Shown here: piece by piece, positions 16,547 through 24,463 of the stretch
How the letters are laid out: each line of letters begins with the position of its first letter
Position numbering within the stretch: the stretch's first letter is position 1
NCBI GenBank assembly: GCA_021782915.1
Contig: JAJXUK010000001.1
Coordinates: 1-64,000, forward strand
Direction of reading: 5' to 3'
Source: Actinomycetes bacterium
GTDB taxonomy: Bacteria; Actinomycetota; Acidimicrobiia; Acidimicrobiales; RAAP-2
DNA length: 64,000 nucleotides
Notes under the pieces: generated by a model
Told to the model about the DNA's origin: nothing
Seen by the model: the letters and a program-made list of their open reading frames with translations, nothing else
Database searches by the model: none
Made by a program: the position numbers and the translations under genes

Positions 16547-17863
16547 ATGCGACCGTTGTCGAAAGTGATCGATGAGCGCGGCATCTACCTCGGACGTGGT
16601 CAACACGGTGACGTCTTCAGTGGACGTGAGCTCTCGACGCTCGTGCTCGGTCCAACTCGCAGTGGCAAGACGTCAGCACTCATCATCCCGAACCTGTTAA
16701 CGACCCAACGCGCTGCGATCATCACCTCCACGAAGGACGACGTCGTGCAACGCACCGCCGGACAGCGTCGCGATGTCACGACGCTGCTCTTTGACCCCTC
16801 CGACACGGTGATCGCGCCGCGGGGCGTCGAGCGCGTGGGCTACTCGCCGCTGCAGCACGCGCGCACCTGGGACGGCGCGGTGCTGGCGACGCGCAGCCTG
16901 CTGGACGTCGCGAGACGCGGCGGCCCCGATCGTGCCGAGGATCACTGGACCGAGCGCGCCGGGGCGCTCGTCGCCCCCCTGTTGCACGCGGCCGCCCTGG
17001 CTGGCGAGTCGCTCCCCCAGCTGGCCACGCGCATCGACGAGCGCCAGGCCGGCGCCCACCTCGACCTGCTGCGCGAGGCCTACGGAGACGCCCATCCCGC
17101 CACGGCCCTCTTGGGAGGCATCCTGAGCACCGAGGAACGCGAACGCTCCGGCATCTGGTCGACGGCGTCGGGCCTCTTCGCCGGGCTGCGCACCGAGGGT
17201 GCGCGTCGCGCCGCACAGATCGGGGCGCTCGACGTGTCGGAGTTCCTCTCGGGGCGCCACCAGCTGCACATCGTGGCCCCCAGTCGGCACCAGGCGCTCT
17301 CGGTGCCGCTCGTCGTGGGCTTGATCGAGCACGTCGTGCACACGACCTACGAACGACACCACGACGGCGCCCGACTCCTGCTCGCTCTGGACGAGATGGC
17401 CAACGTGGCTCCCCTGCCCCAGCTGCCCAGCCTCGTCTCAGAGGGGGGAGGTCAGGGCGTTCTCACGCTGGCCTGTCTACAGGACCTGAGCCAGGCCCGG
17501 GTGCGCTGGGGCGCCGCGGCCGACGGTTTCCTCTCGCTCTTTCCTACGACGATCGCCCTGCCCGGGCTAGCGGATCGGCGCACCCTCGAGCTGCTCTCGC
17601 ACCTCGCGGGACGGGTCCAGGTGCCCGTCGAGTCCCGTCAGCGCGGCGCGTGGCATCAGCCGCGCTCCTCCAGCACGAGCTGGATCGAGCGGGATCGAGC
17701 GAGTCTCGCCCAGCTGGCCCAGGGCCGGCCGGGACACGCGCTCACCGTGCGCGCGGACAAGTCGCTGGGCTGGGTCGAGCTCACCCCGGCGCACCGCGAC
17801 CCGCGCTTCCTGGGCTATCGCTCGCGCAGCGACCGAGAGTCCTCTCGCACCCGAGAGCGCTGA
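16547..17863 (+). CDS. VirD4/TraG-like type IV coupling ATPase without membrane anchor
   Basis: The 438-residue protein has Walker A GPTRSGKT at 35-42, followed by SALIIPNLLTT as in VirD4/TraG coupling proteins. Walker B is LLLALDE at 277-283, and the following NVAPLPQLPSLVSEGGGQGV matches the TraM-recognition segment. Typical VirD4 proteins are 550-700 residues with two N-terminal membrane helices; none is present here, so this one is cytosolic or recruited by a partner. Coupling proteins bring relaxase-bound DNA to a type IV secretion channel, but no channel genes are in the window. The C-terminal tail is Arg/Ser rich and overlaps the opposing relaxase gene by 49 bp. Confidence 0.82.
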   Translation: MRPLSKVIDERGIYLGRGQHGDVFSGRELSTLVLGPTRSGKTSALIIPNLLTTQRAAIITSTKDDVVQRTAGQRRDVTTLLFDPSDTVIAPRGVERVGYSPLQHARTWDGAVLATRSLLDVARRGGPDRAEDHWTERAGALVAPLLHAAALAGESLPQLATRIDERQAGAHLDLLREAYGDAHPATALLGGILSTEERERSGIWSTASGLFAGLRTEGARRAAQIGALDVSEFLSGRHQLHIVAPSRHQALSVPLVVGLIEHVVHTTYERHHDGARLLLALDEMANVAPLPQLPSLVSEGGGQGVLTLACLQDLSQARVRWGAAADGFLSLFPTTIALPGLADRRTLELLSHLAGRVQVPVESRQRGAWHQPRSSSTSWIERDRASLAQLAQGRPGHALTVRADKSLGWVELTPAHRDPRFLGYRSRSDRESSRTRER

Positions 17864-18858
17864 CGTGCTCGCTCTCGCTCGTGCCAGCCTTCAAGGTCGA
17901 GCGAGCGAACACGGGTGATCCCCACGCTGGGCCCCTCCAGCCCACGTGAGGCGATCAACTCGGGCAGGGCGACATCGACGCCGCTCTCAATGCGATCCGC
18001 ACGCGCCCCGAAGACCTGGGCGTCGGCCCAGGAGGCGACCACGTGGGATCGCGTGATACGCGTCAAGCCCTCGAACGCCGCGGCGAAGGCGTGCACGTCG
18101 AGCGCGCGGCTCGGGGGAACCACTTCGGCCTCCGGCTGATATCGGCTCAGGGCGCGCGCCCACTCGGAGCGCGCCGCCTCACGCGAGTAGTGGCGTTTCG
18201 TGCCCCGCTCGTCGTGATGACCTCCCCAGAGGGTCCGGTATCCCTCGTCGACGCCGGTGACGGCCTCTAGTCCGCCGAAGGATCGCCACGCCACCCAGCC
18301 CGTGCGACGCGCGAGCTCGACCCGCAGGTGTGCGCGATAGAGCGCGTCGGCGGCGACCTGATGCGCACGCAGCGATCTGGCGTCGAGCACGGTGTCCTCG
18401 CCCTCAGGACGCGCGCCGACGAGCACGTGATCATGAAGGTGTGGATCGCCGTGACGGTTCACGCCGTGGGTGAAGGAGACGACTGACTCCCAACGGGCCG
18501 ACCACTGCGCGTTCATCCCGCCCCGGCGCACTCGCACGCTCAGGGCTCGATCTTCGAGGTAGCGCAGCGCGGCGGCCACCGACTCGCGATGAGCCCGCAC
18601 GAGCCCCGCGCCGGCGGACTCGTCCAGCGCCAGCAGCACCGACACGGGGCGTGGGGCGGCCACGATGATGTCGTAGCCGAGCACGCGAGCGCGCGGGCTC
18701 GATCCCAACACCCCGGCGACACGGTCCGGGTCTGACGCGTCACCGTCTCCGCGCAGCCACCAGCCGGCGCTGGGGCGGAGTCCGTCCAGCTCACGAGCCT
18801 GGTCCTCGGTGTAGTAGCGCACGTCGCGACTGCGACGAGGCATGATCCGGATCATCAC
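17815..18858 (-). CDS. MobF (TrwC-type) relaxase domain protein without helicase
   Basis: The 347-residue protein matches only the relaxase domain of TrwC/TraI. It has a double Tyr at 15-16 (VRYYTEDQ), GYDIIVAAPRPVSVLLAL at about 61-78 (family form: LTFSAPKSVS) and the metal-binding HLHDH at 140-144 in a GDPHLHDH context. Full MobF relaxases carry a helicase domain and exceed 900 residues, so this one is minimal. It could nick and bind DNA strands; conjugative function is unproven. The ATG one codon inside the GTG start (18855) lies 6 nt from a weak TAGGGG box and may be the true start. The C-terminal 16 codons lie antisense to the coupling-protein gene. Confidence 0.8.
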   Translation of the reverse strand: MMIRIMPRRSRDVRYYTEDQARELDGLRPSAGWWLRGDGDASDPDRVAGVLGSSPRARVLGYDIIVAAPRPVSVLLALDESAGAGLVRAHRESVAAALRYLEDRALSVRVRRGGMNAQWSARWESVVSFTHGVNRHGDPHLHDHVLVGARPEGEDTVLDARSLRAHQVAADALYRAHLRVELARRTGWVAWRSFGGLEAVTGVDEGYRTLWGGHHDERGTKRHYSREAARSEWARALSRYQPEAEVVPPSRALDVHAFAAAFEGLTRITRSHVVASWADAQVFGARADRIESGVDVALPELIASRGLEGPSVGITRVRSLDLEGWHERERARQRSRVREDSRSLRER

Positions 18859-18861
18859 GTC

Positions 18862-18867
18862 CCCCTA
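18862..18867 (-). promoter_or_regulatory. Possible weak -10 box of relaxase gene
   Basis: TAGGGG on the minus strand lies 6 nt before the ATG at 18855. It lacks the final T, so read-through from pafBC 27 bp upstream is an alternative. Confidence 0.3.
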
Positions 18868-18885
18868 GCGGGAACGCAACGGTCC

Positions 18886-20817
18886 CTAGAGTCGCTCGGC
18901 GATGCGCGCGGCCAGCGCGCGGCCCGCCTTGGCGAAGCCAGGCGTGGCCACAACCGCGCCGGCGCCGGCGCGCAGCATCAGGTGGTCCAGGAACCGCTCG
19001 TCGCGCACGCGAAAGGCCACCGCCAGGCGCCCGTCCTGCAGTGCACGCCACTGGGCGTTGGGCAGGGGCTCGAACAGCCAGCGCAGTCCGGGCTCGATGA
19101 CCACCACCACCTCGTCACCGCCCTCGCCGACCTCGGTCAGCCAGTTGACCACCGGATCCACGGCACGCTCGGCGGCCACGGGTGACTTGGCCAAGATCGC
19201 CCCGATGCGATCGACACGGAACGTGCGCCAGTCCCCTCGCGTGGTGCAGAAGGCCCGCACGTAGGCGTGCCCGTTGAGCACCCGCAGCTCACGAGGTTCG
19301 ATGACCCGTGTCTCGGACTGCTCGGACTCGCTGGAGGTGTACGTGATCTTGATCTGCTCGGAGGCCTCAATGGCGTCTCGCAACTCGTCGAGGAGCCACT
19401 CGTGGGCGGTCTCTACGCGAACGAAGCCGTCCACGGCATCCTCGATCTTGGCGATGGCCGACGACAGCGCCGGGTCGTCGTAGAGGCGCGCGGCCTCACG
19501 CAAGGCGATGTTCACCTCGAAGAGATCACGCCAGTAGAGCGGGGCGGGCTCGTGGTGTCCGTCGCGATCGAAGTACTCGACGGTGTAGAGGGAGTCGTCG
19601 TTGGCCTCGTCGTCCCAGTCGTCGCACTCCTTCACGACGTGGGCGGGAAAGCCGTACGCGCCGCCCATGGGCTCGAAGGTCACGAGCCGATCCATCACTC
19701 GTCGCACCATCGCGGGGTCCATGGAGAAGCGGTGGGCCAGGTCACTGATGCGCAGTCCCTGCGCCGACTGGTACACCGCGTGCAGCAGGCGCAGCGTCTG
19801 GCCGAGCGAGTCGTTGGGCGAGCTCTGATTGAAGGTGATCCCGCTGAGATCCGGCGCCGTGGCCCGGTTGACGTGGCGCAGCCAGTCGGCCAACTCCTGG
19901 CGCAGGGACTTCGGCGCACGCAGACGCAGGCGCTCCCCGGCGTCGAGCACGAAGCGCAGCGCGTCGCGTGGGCTGTCGAAGGCCAGCTCAACTTCGGCGA
20001 TCCCGGCGCTGGTCGTGGCCAGCGTGGCACCCGGGAACTGACGGCACAGCAGGGTGGCGTAGTCCTCACTAGTCTCCACCACGATCTGCGTGGGCTCGAG
20101 CGGCCGAGCGAACTCGGGTCGCCAGGCCGCGGCCGCCTCGCGAGTCGGCGCGTCGGCCTCGAAGGCCACGTCCAGGACCGTCGGCATGGAGGTCATGCGC
20201 GTCACACGGTACCCCTTGATCGCGCTGGAACCGTGAACCCGAGCGATCAGGTAGGCCGCCCCCTCGAAGACGCCGATGGACAGAGGATCGACGACGCGGA
20301 CCTTCTCGCTCGTGCTGCGATAGTCGAAGCGCACGGCGCGCTGCAGGCGCAGCGCGCGCACCAGCGGGGTGTAGTAGTTGGAAAAGGACAGTCCTCCGTC
20401 GCCCGCCGGACCCTCGTTGAACAGGCTGAAGGCGCCGGGCGCACCGAAGCCGCAGAAGCGCAGGGCGAGACGCACGACGCGCTCCTCGTCCTCGGTGAAG
20501 TCGATCTTGGGCGCAGTGGCGCTGTCCGGCTCGATCCAGTACCCGACGCTGCCACCGCCCAGGTCGAGCGTCTCGATCTGAAAGCCCAAGTCGCGAATCC
20601 TGGCCTTGTCACGCTCGAATTTCTGGCGCACCGCCACTTCACTGCCCTGGTACGCGGGGATGCGCCGTGGCGCGCGGGACTCGCGCGGCTCGTCGACCAG
20701 CAGCTCTCTGACGATCACGTCCTGGGTCAAAGGGTTCTGACGCGAGGCGCTCTGCAGCAGCAGCACCAGGGCCACGAGCCGCTCACGGCTCTCTTCGGCG
20801 GCTTGCGAGGTGGCCAT
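18886..20817 (-). CDS. pafBC: PafC/PafB-type WYL transcription factor, both halves fused
   Basis: The 643-residue protein contains two HTH-WYL modules in one chain. Each has an N-terminal helix-turn-helix (ERLVALVLLLQSASRQNPLT; and, near residue 335, QTLRLLHAVYQSAQGLRISD). Each is followed by a WYL ligand-binding domain (AVRFDYRS...IGVFEGAAYLIARV; IKITYTSS...LRVLNGHAYVRAF) and a C-terminal WCX segment. In mycobacteria PafB and PafC are separate subunits of a DNA-damage-response activator; fused forms are known in some actinobacteria. This gene is not next to proteasome genes here. It follows moaC by 19 bp and is probably co-transcribed with it. Confidence 0.88.
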   Translation of the reverse strand: MATSQAAEESRERLVALVLLLQSASRQNPLTQDVIVRELLVDEPRESRAPRRIPAYQGSEVAVRQKFERDKARIRDLGFQIETLDLGGGSVGYWIEPDSATAPKIDFTEDEERVVRLALRFCGFGAPGAFSLFNEGPAGDGGLSFSNYYTPLVRALRLQRAVRFDYRSTSEKVRVVDPLSIGVFEGAAYLIARVHGSSAIKGYRVTRMTSMPTVLDVAFEADAPTREAAAAWRPEFARPLEPTQIVVETSEDYATLLCRQFPGATLATTSAGIAEVELAFDSPRDALRFVLDAGERLRLRAPKSLRQELADWLRHVNRATAPDLSGITFNQSSPNDSLGQTLRLLHAVYQSAQGLRISDLAHRFSMDPAMVRRVMDRLVTFEPMGGAYGFPAHVVKECDDWDDEANDDSLYTVEYFDRDGHHEPAPLYWRDLFEVNIALREAARLYDDPALSSAIAKIEDAVDGFVRVETAHEWLLDELRDAIEASEQIKITYTSSESEQSETRVIEPRELRVLNGHAYVRAFCTTRGDWRTFRVDRIGAILAKSPVAAERAVDPVVNWLTEVGEGGDEVVVVIEPGLRWLFEPLPNAQWRALQDGRLAVAFRVRDERFLDHLMLRAGAGAVVATPGFAKAGRALAARIAERL

Positions 20818-20836
20818 CAGCGCCCTCGGGCGCGGG

Positions 20837-21340
20837 TCACGCCTCGACCCCGTCTTCGCCCTGGGTCTCGCGGCGCCAGGTGCCCGAGCGACCGCCGGAC
20901 TTCTCCCACAGGGCGATGTCCGCGATCGTCATGGTTCGATCGGCGGACTTGCACATGTCGTAGATCGTCAGCGCGGCGACGCTGACCGCCGTCAGGGCCT
21001 CCATCTCGACGCCGGTGCGGTCCACGGTGTCCACGCTGGCCTCCACCTCGATGTAGCGGTCCGCGATGAAGAAGTTGAGATAGACGGTGCCCACCATGAC
21101 CGGGTGGGCCATGGGCAGCAGCACGGACGCCTGCTTGGCCGCCTGGATCCCCGCCACCCGGGCCGTGGCCAGGACGTCGCCCTTGTTGATGGTGTTGGCG
21201 GCAACGGCCGCGGTGGTCGCGGCCTGCATGTACACCCGCCCGCGCGCCAGCGCGCGCCGCGCGGTTACCTCGGCGGCACCCAGTTCTCGCGGGAAAGCGC
21301 CTTCACGTGGCGAGCGTCGCAACTGGTGGAAATCGTCCAC
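20837..21340 (-). CDS. moaC: Cyclic pyranopterin monophosphate synthase (MoaC), divergent
   Basis: The 167-residue protein keeps the MoaC core: KGDVLATARVAGIQAAK, RTGVEMEALTAVSVAALTIYDMCKSAD and LWEKSGGRSG. These hold the active-site Lys, Glu, Asp and Lys residues. It makes cPMP from the MoaA product in molybdopterin synthesis. Two usual features differ. The MVDVS motif near the N-terminus is missing, and the PLCHP loop reads PMAHP, keeping the catalytic His but not the Cys. A TAGCAT box 6 nt before the GTG supports this start, so the short N-terminus is not a start-site error. The enzyme is probably active, but its divergence is noted. Confidence 0.85.
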   Translation of the reverse strand: MDDFHQLRRSPREGAFPRELGAAEVTARRALARGRVYMQAATTAAVAANTINKGDVLATARVAGIQAAKQASVLLPMAHPVMVGTVYLNFFIADRYIEVEASVDTVDRTGVEMEALTAVSVAALTIYDMCKSADRTMTIADIALWEKSGGRSGTWRRETQGEDGVEA

Positions 21341-21346
21341 CGGGAC

Positions 21347-21352
21347 ATGCTA
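21347..21352 (-). promoter_or_regulatory. -10 box of leaderless moaC promoter
   Basis: TAGCAT on the minus strand lies exactly 6 nt before the moaC GTG. Confidence 0.6.
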
Positions 21353-21396
21353 CTGAGGGCCGAGGCGGTGCCGACGAGGCGATGCTTCGCGCCCGA

Positions 21397-21425
21397 TACA
21401 CTGCCACGCAGGAGTCACCCGGGAG
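21397..21425 (+). promoter_or_regulatory. -10 box and ribosome site of fmdB-like gene
   Basis: TACACT at 21397-21402 is followed by GGGAG at 21421-21425, 5 nt before the ATG at 21431. This start is led by a ribosome site. Confidence 0.5.
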
Positions 21426-21430
21426 ACCTC

Positions 21431-21652
21431 ATGCCGACCTACGAGTACGAGTGCCAGTCCTGTCACCAGCGAGTTGAGGCTGTCCAGCGCTTCGCCGATG
21501 CCCCGTTGACGACCTGCGAGGCCTGTGGCGGTGAGCTCAAGAAGGTGTTCTCGGCGGTGGGCATCGTGTTCAAGGGCAGCGGCTTCTACAAGACCGACAG
21601 TCGCGGCACGAGCACGGCCACCAGCGCGGCGAGCGCCACCAGTTCGGACTAG
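21431..21652 (+). CDS. FmdB-family zinc-ribbon protein
   Basis: The 73-residue protein starts PTYEYECQSCHQRVEAVQ, followed by two CxxC pairs (CQSC and CEAC) that form a zinc ribbon. GIVFKGSGFYKTDS is the family's conserved block. The C-terminus is a Ser/Thr/Ala tail. FmdB proteins were named as putative regulators of formamidase or formate dehydrogenase genes, but the biochemical role is not settled. The frame is open further upstream; the ATG at 21431 with GGGAG 5 nt before it matches the family N-terminus. Its TAG stop overlaps the opposing tldE stop in CTAG. Confidence 0.9.
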   Translation: MPTYEYECQSCHQRVEAVQRFADAPLTTCEACGGELKKVFSAVGIVFKGSGFYKTDSRGTSTATSAASATSSD

Positions 21653-23004
21653 GCGCCCGACACCGCCAGGTCCGCGATCGCCAGGCTCTGACCGGCGGCC
21701 ACGCCCGGCAGCCACGTCAGGTCCGCTCCTACGTGCGAGATGTCCAGCAGCATTCGCTGCAAGGTGGAGGCCACCGTCACCTCACGCACTGCTTCGGCCA
21801 GCTCACCGTCGCGAATCATCAGTCCGGTGACCCCGACGGAGAAGTCACCGGAAACCGGATTCACTCCCGAGTGCACGCCCGTGAGCGAGTCGACCAGCAG
21901 GCCCTCGCCCACCTCACGCCAGATCTGCTCTGGCGTGAGTGATCCGGGGCGAAGCCTCAGGGCGCGCACGCCAGCCGAGGGCGAGCCCGCGATGCCAGCG
22001 CGCACGGCGCCACCGGTCCCGGCCACGCCAGCACGACGTGCGGACACGGTGTCATAGACGAAGTCGCGCAGAACGCCATCCTCGATCAGGGTGTTGCGCC
22101 GACAGGCCAGGCCCTCGCCATCGAAGTTTGACGCCGAGAAGTGGCGCGCGTCCGTGGGATCGTCGACGAGCGTCACGCCTGATGAGGCGACCGCCTCGCC
22201 CCGGCGACCCGCGAAGAAGGACCGGCCGCGCACCACCGCCTCCCCGCTCAGGGCCCTTCCCACGATGCCCAAGAAGCTTGCCGCCGTGCGCGGGTCCAGG
22301 ACGACGGACATGCGACGCGACGCCGGCCGGGTCGCTCCCAGGTGACGCGTCGCGCGCTCAACAGCGTCCCGGGCCGCCACCATCAGGTCGAGCTCCTCGG
22401 GCGAGCGACCCGCACTCAGACCCCAGCCGGTCTGATCGCCCGCCGGATCTGACGCGATGGCCTCGACCGACAGGTAGGCCCCCGAGCGCGCGTATCGGGC
22501 CTCGACACCCGTCGTGGAGAGCAACACGGCCTCGACGACGAAGTCCGAGTAGGCGGCACGCTCCACCTGACGGATCCGCGCGTCGCCCGCACGCACCACG
22601 CGTTCGAGCTCCCGTGCCAGATCGATCTTGCGCGCCAGGGCGGTGCCCCGCACACCCTCGCTCAGCAGCTGCAGTCCCGCGGGCCCCACCCCATCAGGGC
22701 GTGCGAAGGTGACGAAGTCGTCGGGGGTCGCGAAGCGCGCGTTGTCGCGCGCCTGGGCCAGCGCCTCGTCCACGGCCGCCTCCTCGAGCGAGCCGGCCCA
22801 CGCGGTGCCCACCCGCGCACCCGCATCGCCCTCCAGGAGCACTCGCACACCGATACCGGAGGACGTGGCGGTGGTCAGCTTCTCAATTTCGCCCTCGTAG
22901 ACCTCCACGTCCGTGTCCGTCCCCCGGCTGAGGTAGACCTCGACGTGCTCGTCGGCCTCCGCACGCTCCACGACGCGCCGAGCCAGGTCTCGAAGTTCGC
23001 TCAC
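21649..23004 (-). CDS. tldE: TldE/PmbA-family protein (subunit of TldD/TldE metalloprotease)
   Basis: The 451-residue protein has the TldE layout: VEVYLSRGTDTDVEVYEGEIEKL at the start, a region with SGIGVRVLLEGDAGARVGTAW, and a C-terminal GNPVSGDF-like block (GVNPVSGDFSVGV). It lacks the HExxxH motif, which is in its partner TldD; in characterised pairs TldD cuts peptides and TldE forms the heterodimer. Its GTG start overlaps the tldD stop in GTGA, so the two subunits are translated together. A frame extension upstream would run into tldD and is not credited. Its stop overlaps that of the fmdB-like gene. Confidence 0.92.
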   Translation of the reverse strand: MSELRDLARRVVERAEADEHVEVYLSRGTDTDVEVYEGEIEKLTTATSSGIGVRVLLEGDAGARVGTAWAGSLEEAAVDEALAQARDNARFATPDDFVTFARPDGVGPAGLQLLSEGVRGTALARKIDLARELERVVRAGDARIRQVERAAYSDFVVEAVLLSTTGVEARYARSGAYLSVEAIASDPAGDQTGWGLSAGRSPEELDLMVAARDAVERATRHLGATRPASRRMSVVLDPRTAASFLGIVGRALSGEAVVRGRSFFAGRRGEAVASSGVTLVDDPTDARHFSASNFDGEGLACRRNTLIEDGVLRDFVYDTVSARRAGVAGTGGAVRAGIAGSPSAGVRALRLRPGSLTPEQIWREVGEGLLVDSLTGVHSGVNPVSGDFSVGVTGLMIRDGELAEAVREVTVASTLQRMLLDISHVGADLTWLPGVAAGQSLAIADLAVSGA

Positions 23005-24395
23005 GACGCCGTACCGCCAATCGTGACGCTCGTCAGACGCATCGTCGCCTGTCCCGTGCCCACGGGCACGGACTGGCCGTCCTTGCCGCACGTGCCGGGG
23101 GTCATCGAGAAGTCGCCGGCCACGGCGTCCACGCGCTGCAAGATGGCGGGCCCGTTGCCGATCAGATTGCAGTCGCGCAGCGGTGTCGTCACGACTCCGT
23201 TCTCGATGAGGTACGCCTCTGTCATGCCGAACACGAAGTCACCGGTCGTCGTATTCACCTGGCCCCCACCGAGCTGTGCTACGTAGACGCCGTAGGGAGT
23301 TTGGGCGATGATCTCCGCGGCGTCATCCTGTCCGGGCAGCAGGTAGGTATTGGTCATGCGCACCATCGGCAGGTGCTGGTAGCTCTGGCGCCGCCCGTTG
23401 CCCGACGATGCGCGGCCCTCGCGTCGGGCCCGCAGCAGGTCCCACATGTAGTCAGTCAGAACGCCGTTCTCAATGAGCACGTTGCGCGAGCCGGGGTGTC
23501 CTTCGTCGTCGACTCCGAGATAGCCCCACTCACCAGCCACCGTGCCGTCGTCGACGAGACTCACGAGCGGACTCGCCACGCGCTCGCCGAGGCGATTGGC
23601 GTAGACCGACGCCTGTTTGAGAATCGCGTCGGCCTCGAGTCCATGACCACAGGCCTCGTGAAAGAGGATGCCACCCGAACCCCCGGCCAGCACGACGGGC
23701 AGGTCCCCGGAGGGTGCGGGGCGGGCCCGCAGCTTGGTCAGCGCCTGGCGAGCGGCCTGGCGAGCCGTACTCTCGATGACCTCGTCGCTCAGGGCCTCGA
23801 AGCCTCGAGTGACAGCGAAGGGCTGGTAGCCCGTCTGCAGTCCAGCGTCGCCGCTGGCCACGCACGAGACGACGAATCGAGTGCGCACCTGATGCTCGCC
23901 CGCGATCAGACCGTCCGTGTTGGCCACGAGGAAGTGCCGAGAGGAGTCACCGATGCCCACCTGGACCTGACTGATCGCCCCGCCCTGGCTGCGAGCCACG
24001 TCGTCAGCTCGGCGCAAGAGACCAACCCGGTGGGCCTTGTCAACCTCCTCGGGCAGGACGTGGGCCAGACTGGCCCGCTCGGACAGGCGCCCGAGCGTGA
24101 CCGCTCGAGCGCCGGGCTCCCCGGAGCGTGCCACGGCCGCCGCCGCCTCGGCCGCGGCCAGAAGGCCCGCCTCTGAGAGGTCAGCGGTGTGGGCAAAGCC
24201 CGTCGTCTCTCCCACCACCACCCGGATGCCGGCTCCTCGATCGCGCCCACTGCTGAGCTCCTCAACGCGGCCCTGATCGAGAGAGGCCCCCGAGCTACGG
24301 CGATCCTCGGCGTAGACCTCGGCGAACTCGCCCCGAGCGCCCGCGAAACTCAGGACGCGCTCGAGGACATCGGGTTCGATCAGGGGACTGGGCAC
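23001..24395 (-). CDS. tldD: TldD-family zinc metalloprotease
   Basis: The 464-residue protein carries the TldD zinc motif HEACGH (HExxxH) near residue 245, in the context GGSGGILFHEACGHG. The later SYQHLPMVRMTNTYL and TTTGDFVFGMTEAY blocks are also typical. It acts with the overlapping tldE product to degrade or trim peptides. Two adjacent GTG codons are possible starts (24398 and 24395). A TACCAT box lies exactly 6 nt before the second, which is chosen. It diverges from dxs, whose start shows the same doubled GTG. Confidence 0.93.
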   Translation of the reverse strand: MPSPLIEPDVLERVLSFAGARGEFAEVYAEDRRSSGASLDQGRVEELSSGRDRGAGIRVVVGETTGFAHTADLSEAGLLAAAEAAAAVARSGEPGARAVTLGRLSERASLAHVLPEEVDKAHRVGLLRRADDVARSQGGAISQVQVGIGDSSRHFLVANTDGLIAGEHQVRTRFVVSCVASGDAGLQTGYQPFAVTRGFEALSDEVIESTARQAARQALTKLRARPAPSGDLPVVLAGGSGGILFHEACGHGLEADAILKQASVYANRLGERVASPLVSLVDDGTVAGEWGYLGVDDEGHPGSRNVLIENGVLTDYMWDLLRARREGRASSGNGRRQSYQHLPMVRMTNTYLLPGQDDAAEIIAQTPYGVYVAQLGGGQVNTTTGDFVFGMTEAYLIENGVVTTPLRDCNLIGNGPAILQRVDAVAGDFSMTPGTCGKDGQSVPVGTGQATMRLTSVTIGGTAS

Positions 24396-24401
24396 CACGA
24401 A

Positions 24402-24407
24402 ATGGTA
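24402..24407 (-). promoter_or_regulatory. -10 box of leaderless tldD promoter
   Basis: TACCAT on the minus strand lies 6 nt before the GTG at 24395 and chooses between two adjacent GTG codons. Confidence 0.55.
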
Positions 24408-24451
24408 CCGGGGACCCTAGGCACGCCCATCGGAATCTCGAAGAGCACCGG

Positions 24452-24457
24452 TAGAAT
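24452..24457 (+). promoter_or_regulatory. -10 box of leaderless dxs promoter
   Basis: TAGAAT lies 6 nt before the GTG at 24464, choosing it over the GTG at 24461. Confidence 0.6.
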
Positions 24458-24463
24458 TCAGTG

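Noticed and set aside
16273-18900. An integrated mobile element carrying the relaxase pair
   Set aside because: No integrase, transposase, tRNA attachment site or flanking direct repeats are visible, and gene composition matches the neighbours. Origin by an old insertion cannot be excluded.
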